This document shows, piece by piece, positions 14,467 through 26,686 of a DNA stretch of 64,000 nucleotides. The notes beneath the pieces were generated by a model. It made no database searches, was not told the DNA's origin, and was given only the letters and a program-made list of their open reading frames with translations. Positions within the stretch are counted from its first letter, which is position 1; each line of letters opens with the position of its first letter. The position numbers and the translations under genes are program-made. This DNA comes from Brevipalpus yothersi (lineage: Eukaryota; Arthropoda; Arachnida; Trombidiformes; Tenuipalpidae): positions 62,001 to 126,000 of the forward strand of contig QZCP01000076.1 of assembly GCA_003956705.1 (NCBI GenBank), written 5' to 3'.

Positions 14467-15112
14467 TCTTAAACATAGGACATCTCTTCCAAGAGAGGAG
14501 ACAAGACGCTACCTCATATTCAACTTGGTGATTTCGAATCGTGGTTTTTTAGACCCTGTAAAGGATTACCTCAAATAAGCTCCACGGAAGTTATGGAATT
14601 CTCGGGTTGAATTGAAATACCTCCGCATTCTTCGAATGAATCTCTTTGCTCATACATCAGCGGCGATAGAATCTGGGAAACATGTGATGCGAAACTCCTC
14701 ATTTCTCCAACAGACTCGAGGCTGAAGGATTTCTTCTAGGATCTATGTGCGATGAACAAAGCTAAAAAGGTTCAATTTCTTATTGTGTGCAAGCGAAAAA
14801 AAACGGTTGTATAAACTCGTTGAAGCTTGCTATGCTCAATCAATGTTAGGTTCCTCTACAATCCTCCAATTTTTATAGAGAAGATCCAATTCTGTAATGT
14901 CTATAACTCGTAAAAATGGATATAATCAGTTTGCCTTGCATTGAAATTCTTTGAATTCGATTGATGATAATAGATCAGATGCTTGAACAGTGAGAGAGTA
15001 CAATACCTCCACCTTTCTCATGTTCCAAAAGGAAAAAGTATAAATCACACTGCGTAAGTACCCTTGGGTAGCACTTGAATGATTTATTTATGATTCTTTT
15101 GTTTCAAGCGCT
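14467..15112. other. 3' region between convergent HDAC3 and ABCG genes
   Basis: 646 bases between two stop codons facing each other, with no additional gene seen. It should contain both 3' UTRs. No clear AATAAA was found for HDAC3 on the plus strand; the ABCG signal is listed separately. Confidence 0.65.
15083..15088 (-). terminator. Candidate polyadenylation signal of the ABCG gene
   Basis: AATAAA on the minus strand, about 25 bases past the ABCG stop codon, implying a very short 3' UTR if used. Confidence 0.5.
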
Positions 15113-17344
15113 CTACTTTTTCCGATTTATCTTCCAAAGAAGCGCCAGGTAAGCTGCAAACCGGAGGACTAGAAAACACAAGAACAATCGGAACATATTT
15201 ACATACAAGGTATTATCAGTGACACCAAACTGGGAAAGAATGTATGATTTTGTGGTATTAGAGGAAAGTATGTCGCCCATGAATGGATTATTAGTATTCA
15301 TTTCCCGGAAAATTTTGTCAATCATAGTCATTCCAGGATTAGAGTATGCATCTGTACCGTTTCCGTTGCCCGATCCTCCGCCATTGTCTCCATAATCAGT
15401 GAAACCTGGTATCAATCCAGACACCAGATCAAGCAATGCACTCGGTGTTTTGCTTGGTGCAATAGTCACTATATTGGGACGAATGATACATCGTCCAAAT
15501 CCATAGGTTATCGCCACCAGACATTCAAATCCATATCTTATGTATGATATGTATGTGAATGGCTTGAAAAAATGAGGCATAGTTCTCAATCGGACAAAGA
15601 AACCGGCGAAAAGCATGGTCGGAATGCTAACTATAGGTGCAAAAAATACCGCTGCTGTTGCATTTTCCATAAAAATTGCACTGACCAACAGTCCATGGCT
15701 TTGGGCTGTCAGTGCAACCAAAATCAGTATCCACAGGAACATCATAAGTCTCCACGGTGACCATATTTGAGCATTCATTATGTAAATGATGGTACCATAG
15801 AGAGCTGGAAAAAATACTTGGAATGGAATGTCGGCCAAAGTTTTTCCAATAAAATATATGCCCGCTGAATACCATCCATTGGATCGTTCTTTAATGAAAA
15901 CAGTCATTTCCATCGGGAATGTTAACACTGTGGGCATCATTGCACCGAACATGATAAATATGTTGGCAAAAAATAGATTCGCAACATTTTCATTCGTTGA
16001 GAGTATGTCTCTGTATAGACCATCTTGTATCGATATAAATGATCTGAAATCACCGGAACTAGGTGGACATCCGGTTGCTTTGCCAATGCGTCCACCAAAA
16101 AGTACTCCGATAAATAATGCGATTATTATATGTGCCACCAGACGAAGTGAGGTCAAAACGGGATCTCGTGCAATGGAAATCATGGTTCGTTGAAATATAA
16201 GCCATGTATGATAAAGTAATGGATACGATTTTTTATGATCCAACCTTTTGCCTAATGGTTCTGCTTCTCGACCCTCAATCGCTTTCTGTAGAAAGCAATC
16301 ATTCAACTGATTTCGAACATTATCATCCAGCTTGTAGGTACATTCCATACCGAAATCACCGTTCGCTATTTCGGTCATAAAATCGGCTGGATTAGTGAAT
16401 GCTGGACACTGAAGGCCGATTGAGGCTAATTGTGGCACCATTTCTGCTGGTGGACCGTTGAATATACATTGGCCAAAATTGGACAAGAAATAGATCCGAT
16501 GAAATGAGGATAGTACACGAGAACTCGGCTGATGGATTGTGGCCACAATTGCCATTGGATTCTCATGATCTTGCTGAGTTAATCGGTGTAGCAGCTCGAT
16601 ACATTGATTACAAGCGGCAGAATCTAGACCACTTGTTGGCTCATCTAAAATGAGTACATTTGGCTTCTTAACCAATTCTTGGGCAATTGAAAGACGTCTT
16701 ATTTGACCACCACTACAATGTTCTATTCGAGTTTCAGCACACTTATCCAAACCGAATTGTTCAAGAAGCTTGCGAACAATTCGATGATGATCAACGGATG
16801 GTTTTTTGGTACATCGATGTGTAACCGGATGATTGACTGGAAACGAATGAATATATCCGATTCGTCCATCATCCATATATTCCATACTCATTTTACGATC
16901 AATATTCTTGTTATCAAAATTTTGTAGCTTGGAGGCAAACAGTAGGGACTCGCGAACAGTCAAGTGTCCGAGTAGATGATCATTTTGACTGATATAAGAC
17001 AATCGAATTATATCAGTTCCAGTGCAAAAGATATCACCAGTCACACCTCGAGTACGCTTACCACCGATACATTCCAACAGTGTGGTCTTACCACATCCAC
17101 TTGGTCCCATGATTGCTGTTAATTGTCCAGAACGAAATTCACCATTCAAATATTTCAGAATCGCTCGAGTTTTGTGAGGAGGTTCGGCAAGATCATCATA
17201 AGATCGAGGTTGATTGGTTACAAAATAGCACAAATTTCGCCATATCACTTCAAAGTGGGCTGGATGATTAGCAATTAATGCCTCGGTTCGTCCGTCATCT
17301 TCTATGTCCAAATATCGAGCATTTGGCGATGAAACTGGTGACAT
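15113..17344 (-). CDS. ABCG-subfamily half-transporter (ABCG1/4-like)
   Basis: ATP-driven membrane transporter of the white/ABCG type (ATPase domain first, membrane domain second), normally working as a dimer and moving lipids, sterols or pigments; the substrate here is unknown. One uninterrupted frame of 743 residues from the first ATG at 17344. Walker A GPSGCGKT at about 80-87; signature CSGGQIRRLSIA at about 210-221; Walker B VLILDEPTSGLD at about 230-241; H-loop TIHQPSS. Membrane segments include LRLVAHIIIALFIGVLF, LFFANIFIMFGAMMPTVL, FLWILILVALTAQSHGLLV, FFAPIVSIPTMLFAGFFV and a last helix LFLCFLVLRFAAYLALLW before INRKK. An extracellular loop before the last helix is Gly/Asn-rich. The frame is open upstream to about 17425, with a possible splice acceptor (CTTCTAG) at 17404, so an upstream coding exon or 5' UTR intron is possible. 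Orthology within ABCG is not resolved. Confidence 0.93.
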   Translation of the reverse strand: MSPVSSPNARYLDIEDDGRTEALIANHPAHFEVIWRNLCYFVTNQPRSYDDLAEPPHKTRAILKYLNGEFRSGQLTAIMGPSGCGKTTLLECIGGKRTRGVTGDIFCTGTDIIRLSYISQNDHLLGHLTVRESLLFASKLQNFDNKNIDRKMSMEYMDDGRIGYIHSFPVNHPVTHRCTKKPSVDHHRIVRKLLEQFGLDKCAETRIEHCSGGQIRRLSIAQELVKKPNVLILDEPTSGLDSAACNQCIELLHRLTQQDHENPMAIVATIHQPSSRVLSSFHRIYFLSNFGQCIFNGPPAEMVPQLASIGLQCPAFTNPADFMTEIANGDFGMECTYKLDDNVRNQLNDCFLQKAIEGREAEPLGKRLDHKKSYPLLYHTWLIFQRTMISIARDPVLTSLRLVAHIIIALFIGVLFGGRIGKATGCPPSSGDFRSFISIQDGLYRDILSTNENVANLFFANIFIMFGAMMPTVLTFPMEMTVFIKERSNGWYSAGIYFIGKTLADIPFQVFFPALYGTIIYIMNAQIWSPWRLMMFLWILILVALTAQSHGLLVSAIFMENATAAVFFAPIVSIPTMLFAGFFVRLRTMPHFFKPFTYISYIRYGFECLVAITYGFGRCIIRPNIVTIAPSKTPSALLDLVSGLIPGFTDYGDNGGGSGNGNGTDAYSNPGMTMIDKIFREMNTNNPFMGDILSSNTTKSYILSQFGVTDNTLYVNMFRLFLCFLVLRFAAYLALLWKINRKK

Positions 17345-19916
17345 ATTGGGACTCAATGGATAAAATGTTGGAGTAGTGTATTTGAGCCCACAATTGAAGT
17401 TGACTAGAAGATAGACAAAAAACAAGCAATATGTTTAAAAAATTGTTTAGTGCTGATGACGGACAAACTTTCGAGCCCCAATCAATTCACTGATCAGTTG
17501 TTTGCGTATACAGTCTCAGATTTTTTTTCGCTAACAGCTTACGTGAAAAACATTGACTACATGAATAGGCCACAATGAAAACATTCAACAACAATTGTGA
17601 TAGTGTTCCCTAGTATATGTCACAGTCCATCAATATTAGTTTGATAAATTGCTACAGATTCTTCATCATACAGTGATCACACTCAAGTCATTACGATCAA
17701 GGACATTGTAGAGTTTTCATCTTCATCGAATCACAAAGACACCGTAAAGACAGATACTGTCCTCAAAATTAGACACAAAATTCAGAACCTACTTACTTTG
17801 AATCATCTCGAAATTAGATCTAAAATTTCTTTAACCAAGAGGAATATAAGTGAGAGAGGAGGACACGGAAATTTTTCACTTCACCGATTGTATTATGACC
17901 AAAACTTCATGAAGATTCTTTGTCAAAAATTTTCTCAGAAATAAGGAGAGAATATCGAATGTTCCACAATTTGAAGTACACACCAGAAAATTTTTCAACT
18001 TATGATGCGACAAACTATTCTAAGAACAGTTCTCGAAACATCATCGATGAAAATGTGTTAATAACTCTTCATAAAAATCAAAATTTTCCTGTTTTATTTA
18101 TTATGTCTGCAAGCTCTCAAAATGATTCTAAATGATTCTAAAATCACATTTGGAAACACTTGGAAAGTTAGCATCAATAAATGATACTCGAAATTTGTGT
18201 TTATGATAGCTATCACATCTCAAATCAGGATAGCAAATTAAAACCGATGAGAATGCTTCTGCTTCGGGTGTCCAAATATTGGAAATTATGGAATAAAAAT
18301 GCTGAAAAAAATTTAAAGTGGACAATCGAGTTAGTTAAAAATGTTTTACATCAGTTCTAAATATGTTTTTTGCTCTTCTTTTTGCTTTGTCAGATTGACG
18401 GAAAATCGAGTACAAATCAGATATTTAGTCATATTTAGAGTGTTGTACATGAACTCGAAAATTGCTCATGAAGATAAACCTTAAATCAAATTAACTCCAA
18501 ATGAATCAATCATATCAGACAAATTGGCAATTCTATCTTTCTTAATCCAATTGTGTTAATATTTAGAAGAGCCTAAAGTTTTATTATCATATATGTGACC
18601 TTTCAGTTGGAATGAATTGAAAGAAAGAAAGATAAAATATTTCAGTGATATCTCAGGTTTACCAACTAAACCGGAAAAATTGTTGCTCTCTTGAATAAAA
18701 CTTGCTTCAAATGTAGCTGGACTTCTCAAAAAAAAATTCACTTGAACATCTTGACGTTCCTTGAATTCCGAGTGAAAAAATTGTTCAGATTCAATCATGA
18801 CTGATTAACGAAAATCAATTAGCGAAAAAAAACACTAGCCCCAGCGAAAAACTTTCAGATATTGGAAAAAAGCTACACAACGCTCATCAATAGTGAAAAC
18901 CCAGAGATAGTCTAAGCAATTAGTCTGGCAGCCCACTTTCTCCTGATTGTTGTTCTATCATAAGAAGGTTAAAAGACTGATTGACACTTGTCATCTTCAT
19001 GGTATGATAGACTAACACTCATACACACACATCAGCTTCCGAAGAATCTTTCACTCTTATCAGAATGCTTCTTTCATCGATACTGTTAATTCAGTTCAGC
19101 CGCCCCATTCGCATTGTTATGAATACATTTTATCGAGGTTATCATTGTGATAGTATGCAGAAATAATCAGAAAGTTTATCCAAATGGAGAAAGGAGAAAG
19201 AGAGAAAGAAAAGTCTTGCAATGAACACAAAGGCAAAGAATTAGCTGTTAACATTGCATAATCTGGCACAATATAAGAGAGAGAAAGACATATCTTGAGA
19301 CTCTTTCACAATCGTTATCATGATTCATACATTCTATCTATCTCTCTCTGTGAATCGAAATTGTCCTCAGGGTATTATCGAAACGAAGATGGTCGGAATT
19401 TGAGCTACAAAATGATGCAGTTGAGATGTGTGTGTGTGTAGTGTTATGCTTTGCTGAATTGCCAGGAAAAAAAAGAGTGACAAAATATTTGGAAGAAGGA
19501 AAAAAATTTTCATCATGGAAAGCAGGATGATTACTCAGCTAATGTTGAAAGAGAGAGAGAAAGAAAAAAGAAAGACGTCCGCCGGTAATATTGGAATGCG
19601 TACCATCACTCATTCTTCATGAGATCATCTAATTCTTCTACTACTCTCACTACACTGTACTCTTGATACATTTTTTCCCAAAATAGTTTCACCAATCACT
19701 TTCACTTGTTTTTTTGCTCTCCCCCCCAAATTCTTTCTCTCTCAATCAGCCCACTCTTGATGCTGCAGTTTATCCAAGTAAACCTGATCTTCTCAGGAGC
19801 TAAATTCCAAGCCACATTCTTTGCCCTCACTTCCGTGCAAATAATTTGCATTCTCTATCAATATACTCTATCACTCTTTTCGGCAGCCAACAGTCACAGG
19901 AAGAAATGAAGTGATG

Positions 19917-19918
<2 letters not shown>

Positions 19919-19993
<75 letters not shown>
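19919..19993. repeat. (TC)n microsatellite, 75 bp
   Basis: Perfect CT dinucleotide run in the ABCG-VGLL4 intergenic region, followed by a TTCC/TTTC-rich tail to about 20010. Confidence 0.97.
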
Positions 19994-19996
<3 letters not shown>

Positions 19997-21554
19997 TTTC
20001 TTTCTCTTTTTCTGATGCTTCTTGTAGTGCCAATCAATCGTAACACCCATCGGAAAAATTGTGTTCCAAACGCAACCAACTTAACCGATTGGAATGTCAT
20101 TGAAATCGGTTCATCGATGAATGATAAAGTGAATGAAAGTATTCACACAAATTCTTTAAATTCTTTTCATTCTCCATGCGATTTAGGTGGCTCTTGGTAT
20201 CAGATTCGATGAGATTGAGTCGATTGACGAGAGGAAGAGAAAGAGAGAGAGCGAAGAGAGGGTGAAAAAAAAATTAGCTCAATCGTGGCTGTATTTTGTC
20301 GTTTAATCAAAAATACGCCTAGAATGACACTTTTTATAAGCAGATTGATTGAATCTTATCTTGCTCAAAGCACAAATGATAGTCAACAAGATCTTTCTCT
20401 CTCTCCCTTTTTCTACCATTTGCCAGCTTCACCATGGAGAGGACTGAATCAGAATTTGCAGAGATGATCGAAAATATTGATAAATTCATCCTTTCATCAG
20501 CGCTTATTGCCATCCAATTTTCACCAGTGTTTGAAGTCCTCTTCGGACGAAGAAGAGAAGAAAAAAGTTTACCACCAAACCATTCATTATTATGCAAAAT
20601 ATTTTCAACCAGAAAAATTGAATGCCAGAAATAGCAATGAACAAGGAAAATCAAGGAATCCATGAATGCATTCCAAATTGCAACAGATTGGATCCATTGT
20701 TGAGAAAGAGAAAGAAAGAGAAAGAAAGAGAGAGCCAAAGTCAAAGTTTGAGATTCAGCAATGGAAGAAGCAATAGTGAAGCTTCACCGCTCAACTCGTT
20801 CTAGGCTTTTGCCTGCTGTCCCAGGACACAAGTGCAAAAAAGGCCAAGCTCAAGCCAGGCCATTTGGGAGAGAGAGAGAGAGAGAGAGAGCAGGGGCTAG
20901 CTTGGTCCGGGACTCTCTCTCCGCCTACCAAATTCTCTCTCTCCCCCCCCCCATTCTTGACATTCTTTAGCTTTTGCAGTTTCGAGATTCCTTGAGAGGG
21001 CCTTTGGCAAGAGAGCAGCAGCAAAGCTGTTGGAATCTCGCAAGGCGCTCCAAACCATGTTTCTGATTTGATATATAAATCATCAATTGATGATGATTTC
21101 TGGATTCATCGATTGTGGAGTGTTAAGATAGTGAGTGCAATTGTATCCATACATGATGCTGTCTGAACAATGCGCAATTTTGTATCTATGATAATCGAAA
21201 AAGAGAGGAGAGAGAGAGTGTGTATGTGTGTGAGAGGGAAAACATCAGAGATCAAAAATTTTTCACGCATTCCTGGAAAAACATACAATGCGAATACTTA
21301 TAAGCCTATCAATTGTCAAGGTGATTAAAATTCTGACTCATGCAGTTGTGAAACTCTCTCTCGCATGTCCGTCATCTCATTTTCTTTCTCGCTCTCTCTC
21401 CTATTTCGTTACACTTTTACCATGTTTAACCACAGCAATGGGATGCCTAATGACGTTTAAAACATAAAAACTGCATCAATGTTGACACCAAAATGCATCT
21501 TCAGGCACTTGTTGCAAAAATGGCTGGAAAAGCAATCTATCTTGCAGCCATTCC

Positions 21555-21557
<3 letters not shown>

Positions 21558-21594
<37 letters not shown>
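21558..21594. repeat. (CT)n microsatellite, 37 bp
   Basis: Perfect CT run within the patch upstream of VGLL4. It makes a spurious Ser-Leu-rich frame on the plus strand. Confidence 0.95.
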
Positions 21595-21597
<3 letters not shown>

Positions 21598-21933
21598 GGA
21601 CAGCCTTCGGCTTTCGGCGACCTGACCAGTGGCTATCGAAGAGCATCAAAGTTCAGGATCGCCACAATGTCTTACACACATTTGCCCTGTCAGCATATAT
21701 GTCCTGGTACAAAGTGATCCCAAATGGCCATCCAATTGTCTTTTCGTTTATTTTTTTCCCTCTCTCTCTCCTGTTTTTTTCTTTCCCAAATTTTTGCTTA
21801 TTTACTCTCAGGGAATCTTCCTTCCTTCCTTCCTGGGACAACACAAAACAACTGCATATTTCAAATCATTTGTTTATCTCTGTATGTCCACTTAAGCACG
21901 AATAGGCAACTACTACGGCATCAGATCCCAGAT

Positions 21934-21970
<37 letters not shown>

Positions 21971-23874
21971 TGAGAACCGGGCTTGCAAATTAAGTGTACT
22001 ATTTATAAAAGTTTTCAAGATGAGAAAAAGTTCTCAAAGGAATTTGCAAAGGGTTTTCTAGATGCGATGCAGAGAGAAGATATACATCATTAAAGTGACT
22101 CATAAGTTGGCCAACCGCTTTTCCATCGATACAAATGATGATGATAATATAGAAAATGTATCCACACACATAAAATCGGCAATCATCATCATGGGTAATC
22201 GGGGCCACACCAACATGGGTGAGAAAGAGAAAGGTAAAAAGCGTCATAGGCTGGAAACCACTTTCTAGCGGCCATCTTTATTGCTCATTGCCATGGGGTG
22301 TGGATCTAAATCATAGCCACTGTGTGTTGGCTGATGGTATTCCAATATGATGATCATCTTTCTCTCTCTCTCTCTCATATATCTGCAAAAAGATGGAAAG
22401 AGCGAAAAAATATATGTAAATGCTACTGAATCCAGCGGCTGCTATATGCCAGTGTGCAATGATCAATATTAATACACACAGACAAACAACTGAACGCAAA
22501 ATTGTGAGTGAAGTGTAAGATAATAACGAAGCCGGAAAAAAAAGTCCATAGAATTAACGACAACGACGATGTCGATGAATCATTTTATGCTCAAGGCAAT
22601 CCTATGGAGTGTGTATGTATGTGGATGTGTTTATATATGTTTTTTTCCCTACCACAAACACCATCAGGTCTGATCATGGCATCATGGCAATGTGTGTGGA
22701 TCGAATGGCGAGACATTCGGGACATCGAAAATGATTAACGGCCAATAGTAATTCCAGTGTATACATTTGAAACATACATACATACACACACACATCTACA
22801 GGGATAAGTTTTGGATTCAGTTTACTTGCCAGAGAGAAAAGAGTTGCAATTAATAAACTTTCCCCTCTACATTGATATTAGTTGATATTGGTGTACAAGT
22901 GTCTATGGAACTGAATTACACACAGCTAATATCAGTGGCAGTTATGAGAGAAGAGAGAGAAAAAAAATGTGTGAGTAAAGTTGATGAGTTTTGTATTTTT
23001 GTTTGCAATTGCACTTTAACGCTTGCTCGTCAATGTTAATCATCATCATATCAGTTTGATTTTGCTACTTTTTTTCCACTTTTGTTTATATATACATGCT
23101 TAACACTAAACAATCCACCATATCTCATGTACATACAGTGGACACTTGAGATATATACACTGTAAGTGTATGTGTGTATGAGGACTGTCTTGCTTTCCAT
23201 CTCTCTCCGTGAACAGTGATCACACACATTCTTCACATACAATCTGTGTATGTAAATTGTCAATCGGCCACAGTGTCAACTGGATAAATTTTCGTATACA
23301 AAATCATAAACATTCCATCTCGCAATTGAATTGCTGTGAATTGTTTTCTAGTGAATACATCGGACACACACACACACACGCTGGCTGATGCCATAAAGTG
23401 TCAAGAGTTTTTTGCATAGCAAAAAAAAAGCAGCTCAAAATCTTCTTCTTTTTACTCATCTTTTTTTCACTCTCTCTCCTCTCTTTGCCATCGCTCGCAA
23501 CTACATATTCCATCGACTGGCCAACACCAAGAAAGAAGTACCTTCATCTTCATCATCATCAGAAGAAGAAAAAAACGGAGGTGAATACATACATACATAC
23601 ATAGCCCAAAGTCTCTCAAATGGTGGTGAATTGCCCAACATCCAGGGATTGCAAGTGAGATAGAGAGAGAGAAAAAGAGAGAGAGCTTCTTGTACTGGTC
23701 CTTTTTTTCGCCAGCATTTTTCTCTCACTTCTTCAGCCACTTCTACCTGAACCGTTGAAGCAGCAACATACCTACATACATACATACTCTCGGCCACCGG
23801 CAATATACAGCAAAATTTCAACACATCCATTTGAGCAACGAGATCCTCTCTCTATCATCCTCGTACACTTTACC

Positions 23875-23875
<1 letters not shown>

Positions 23876-23905
<30 letters not shown>

Positions 23906-23906
23906 C
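23876..23906. repeat. (CTT)n trinucleotide repeat, 31 bp
   Basis: About ten CTT/TTC units, giving poly-Ser on plus and poly-Glu on minus in spurious frames. It is the only clear trinucleotide run of this length in the window. Confidence 0.93.
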
Positions 23907-24393
23907 CGTTGATGTCCTACCTCGACGATACACCATTGACACCGACAAACTGTTAAGTGATATATACTCGCTACTTTTTTTTTCTTTCCAATCACTGCCA
24001 TTGTTTGAAAGAAAAGTTTGTGTGTGTGTTTTCCTCGTGTGAGCCACCGATCATCATACCATACCAACGCTGCAAACGCGTTAATTATAATAATTTACAC
24101 TTTTTTTTTCGACACGCTCAATTTCGGTGTGTTTATGTGTGAGAAAGTAGAAAGAAAGAGAAAAATAAGTGGATAGAAAGAGAGAAAGAGAAAGAGAGAT
24201 AATTTTTGCATACATATTTGTCAAAGATTTGTTGCAAACTTGTTTTTTTATTTTCTTGTTCAAATTACTACCTATTTTGCTATATATGCACTTGGGTGCT
24301 TTTCGGGCTTACATACATACACACATACACTTACACAAACATTTATAAAACATACTCTTTGTATCTTGATAAACTTTACCAACACACACAACG

Positions 24394-26468
24394 ATGAGAG
24401 GATCCAAGGATAAACGTCAAATTGCCACTTCCAGTTTTCGGCTTAACAATCGAAGAAGCACTTCGCCCTATCTGTAAGTAATCTCATTCTTTAAATTCTT
24501 CTCTCTCTCTCTCTCTCTCTCTTTCTATCTCTTCTTTTCTGTTTAACTTTGTTTCAACAGTTTGCAGAATTAATATAAGAGAAATGAATAATTCACTTTT
24601 AGTTAAAATTCTTCATGTCGAATGCTCTCTCTTTCCACTGGACAAAGCTTTTCGTTTCTCTATCTCTCTCTTTTGCATTAGTGACCGAAATCAATCCATG
24701 TGCGTATATGAGAATCTAATTACGTTCGATTTTTGTCATGCAATCAACACGAGCCTCAAAATCGTCGACTCATATAAATTAGAGACAGAATGCATGCACC
24801 CATCACAAGTTCGTTTAAACACACACATCATCATCAGAGGTGTGACATTCAGTATGTGTGTTTTCTAGTGAAGCTAGTATGTCTTGAGAACTTTTGGATG
24901 TCTCCGATTAAATAGTCCAAAAAAAATTGCTCACTTGATAAAGTATGTGCCAATGTGTGCAGCCGATTATTTCCTCTTCATTAGAGAAGAAAATATCTCT
25001 CTCTAGAATTATGATACCAATAACTGTTTATTGTCACCTATACCACATACACAGATATTTCCTCTTCTGTTTCTTTCTTCTTCATATTTCTTATCCTTCG
25101 TTATTTCCTCTCTTCCTATCTTCACATGACACAATCATAAAAAGAATGGAGGAGCGATCCAATCCTGAATTTACCAGTCAATTGGCACGATTCGCTTATC
25201 CATTGGAAGTTGACACTTCACCACCGCCATTTCACACACCATCATCATCATCATCTGTCCATCGATTCAATGGACAAGATAGAAGTATAAGCAGTTGTTC
25301 TCTCAACTATCGTGGATCACCATATGATCTGAGCATCCTTTCGCCTGATCTTCATCCGACTCGTCGAAACAGTGATCCAGCCAATTCTCTACTGATGACC
25401 GCTGCACCACCGTATCTCCACAATCATCATGCTTTCGTTAATCCACTTGCCAATGGTTACGCCATGATTCCCAGCTCACCGATGAGCGATTATGATGATC
25501 AACCGTTGGATATGAGTAATAAGAAGAGTCGGCGAACAAGTGACAGCGATCATGATCAAGTTGATAGCGCAAGTCGCAGTAGTGGAGGCAATGGTAGTTG
25601 CAATTCTCCATCTGATTACTCAAATTCTTCCTCCTCAATCAGACAACAATCGCGTCCATCCGTAATTACATGTGCTCCATCCTATTTTGGAGTCAAAAAT
25701 GCTCTACCATCATCGCTGTCCTCCTCCTCTTCCTCCGATCGCCACCACCACATGCCGTCAAGCCCTATTCTCAATCATACCAATCAATCGTATCCTCAAG
25801 ACTCAATGGCTTCATCATTCTCATCGTCCTCTTCACCTTCTCCACTATCAAATTCCATGAGATCAGGTATCTCTGATGGACCAATTTCTTCATCCATACT
25901 GAGTAAGTGTCTCACTGGCTCAAATCGAGCCAATAATAATAATTCCCACAAACACCATCCGCCATCCAATTCGATTGGTCTTGGCCACAAGAGATCTGCA
26001 TCCATCAGTATGTGGCGTGAAAATGATGGACATGGTAGTGTCAGATCTTCCGATGAAGAGACAACAAGCAGTAAGATGATGATTCTTCAGGACGATAGTC
26101 GCTCAAACATCGATGAACATTTCAGACGCTCACTAGGTGAACATTACACCGGATATACAGACGTATCCATGAGTGGTAAGTATTGCTTGAAACATCAAGT
26201 TCGCTATCAAGAGACTACCTGTATTCGTGTACAATCAACTAATTACTCCTTTCTATCATGATTTTTTTCTCTCCCTGTTTCCATCTCTTATCTTGCCGAT
26301 TATGATGATGATAATTTTATCACCTCGTATCTGGATCAATTATCGAATTTAGTTGATGATCATTTTACAAAAGCTCTGGGTGAAACTTGGTTGAAGCTAA
26401 AGAAAGAGTCTGCTGCTAATGCTAAGGATGGCAGTCTTCTTAAAAATACTGCGAGTATTGCTTCGTGA
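24394..26468 (+). CDS. VGLL4: VGLL4 / Tgi, Tondu-domain TEAD cofactor of the Hippo pathway
   Basis: Nuclear cofactor that binds TEAD/Scalloped through two Tondu (TDU) motifs and competes with YAP/Yorkie, restraining growth genes. Exons are 24394-24473, 25145-26175 and 26353-26468, giving 408 residues; phases agree (CT|A gives Leu27, G|TT gives Val371). TDU1 is NIDEHFRRSLGEHY at 348-361; TDU2 is VDDHFTKALGETWLKLK from 371 and is created exactly by the last splice. RPSVITCA at about 197-204 is a conserved VGLL4 segment. Other motifs: QPLDMSNKKSRR (146-157; PLDMS resembles a CtBP-binding PxDLS site, followed by a basic cluster), RRNSDP (100-105, 14-3-3-like), and HKRSAS (308-313, LATS consensus HxRxxS). 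Long Ser/His/Asn-rich linkers look disordered. Exon 1 is less certain than exons 2-3; if absent, translation could begin at Met 25146. It is tail-to-tail with ATG7. Confidence 0.93.
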
Positions 26469-26686
26469 TTTTTTCTTTCAGAAGTTTTCAAGTTAATTTA
26501 TACCCTCCTTACAAGTGTACTTATTATTGATCCCAATTTTAGATGAACAAAATCGGTGAATCATGTCTCCCTACACAAGAAGAAGACTGAATATATTTTG
26601 TGTGAATCCGTTTTTATTCAAATGTTATCCCATTATTTCCACTACTTATTCGGTCTCTGTATTACGCTAGATTATTCTCACCACAA
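26469..26686. other. 218-base gap between convergent VGLL4 and ATG7 stop codons
   Basis: The two 3' UTRs must fit in or overlap across this gap. On the minus strand AATAAA (TTTATT on plus) at 26613-26618 is a candidate ATG7 poly(A) signal, 69 bases past its stop. No AATAAA is seen for VGLL4 here, so its transcript may run antisense into the ATG7 last exon. Confidence 0.55.

Larger units (their letters stand above)
17345..24393. other. 7 kb intergenic region upstream of both ABCG and VGLL4/Tgi
   Basis: No protein-coding gene is convincing here. The ABCG promoter lies at the left end and VGLL4 5' sequences at the right. The stretch 17.4-19.5 kb is plain AT-rich. From about 19.5 kb it changes to dense GA/CT microsatellites, and from 20.4 to 24.1 kb to patches of less repetitive, CA- and CAT-rich sequence, with a relatively GC-rich patch at about 20760-21060. 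Open frames of 60-136 codons overlap on both strands, are mostly Ser-Leu or Arg-Glu repeat translations, and show no family resemblance. Enhancers or non-coding 5' exons for VGLL4 are plausible but unproven. Confidence 0.6.
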
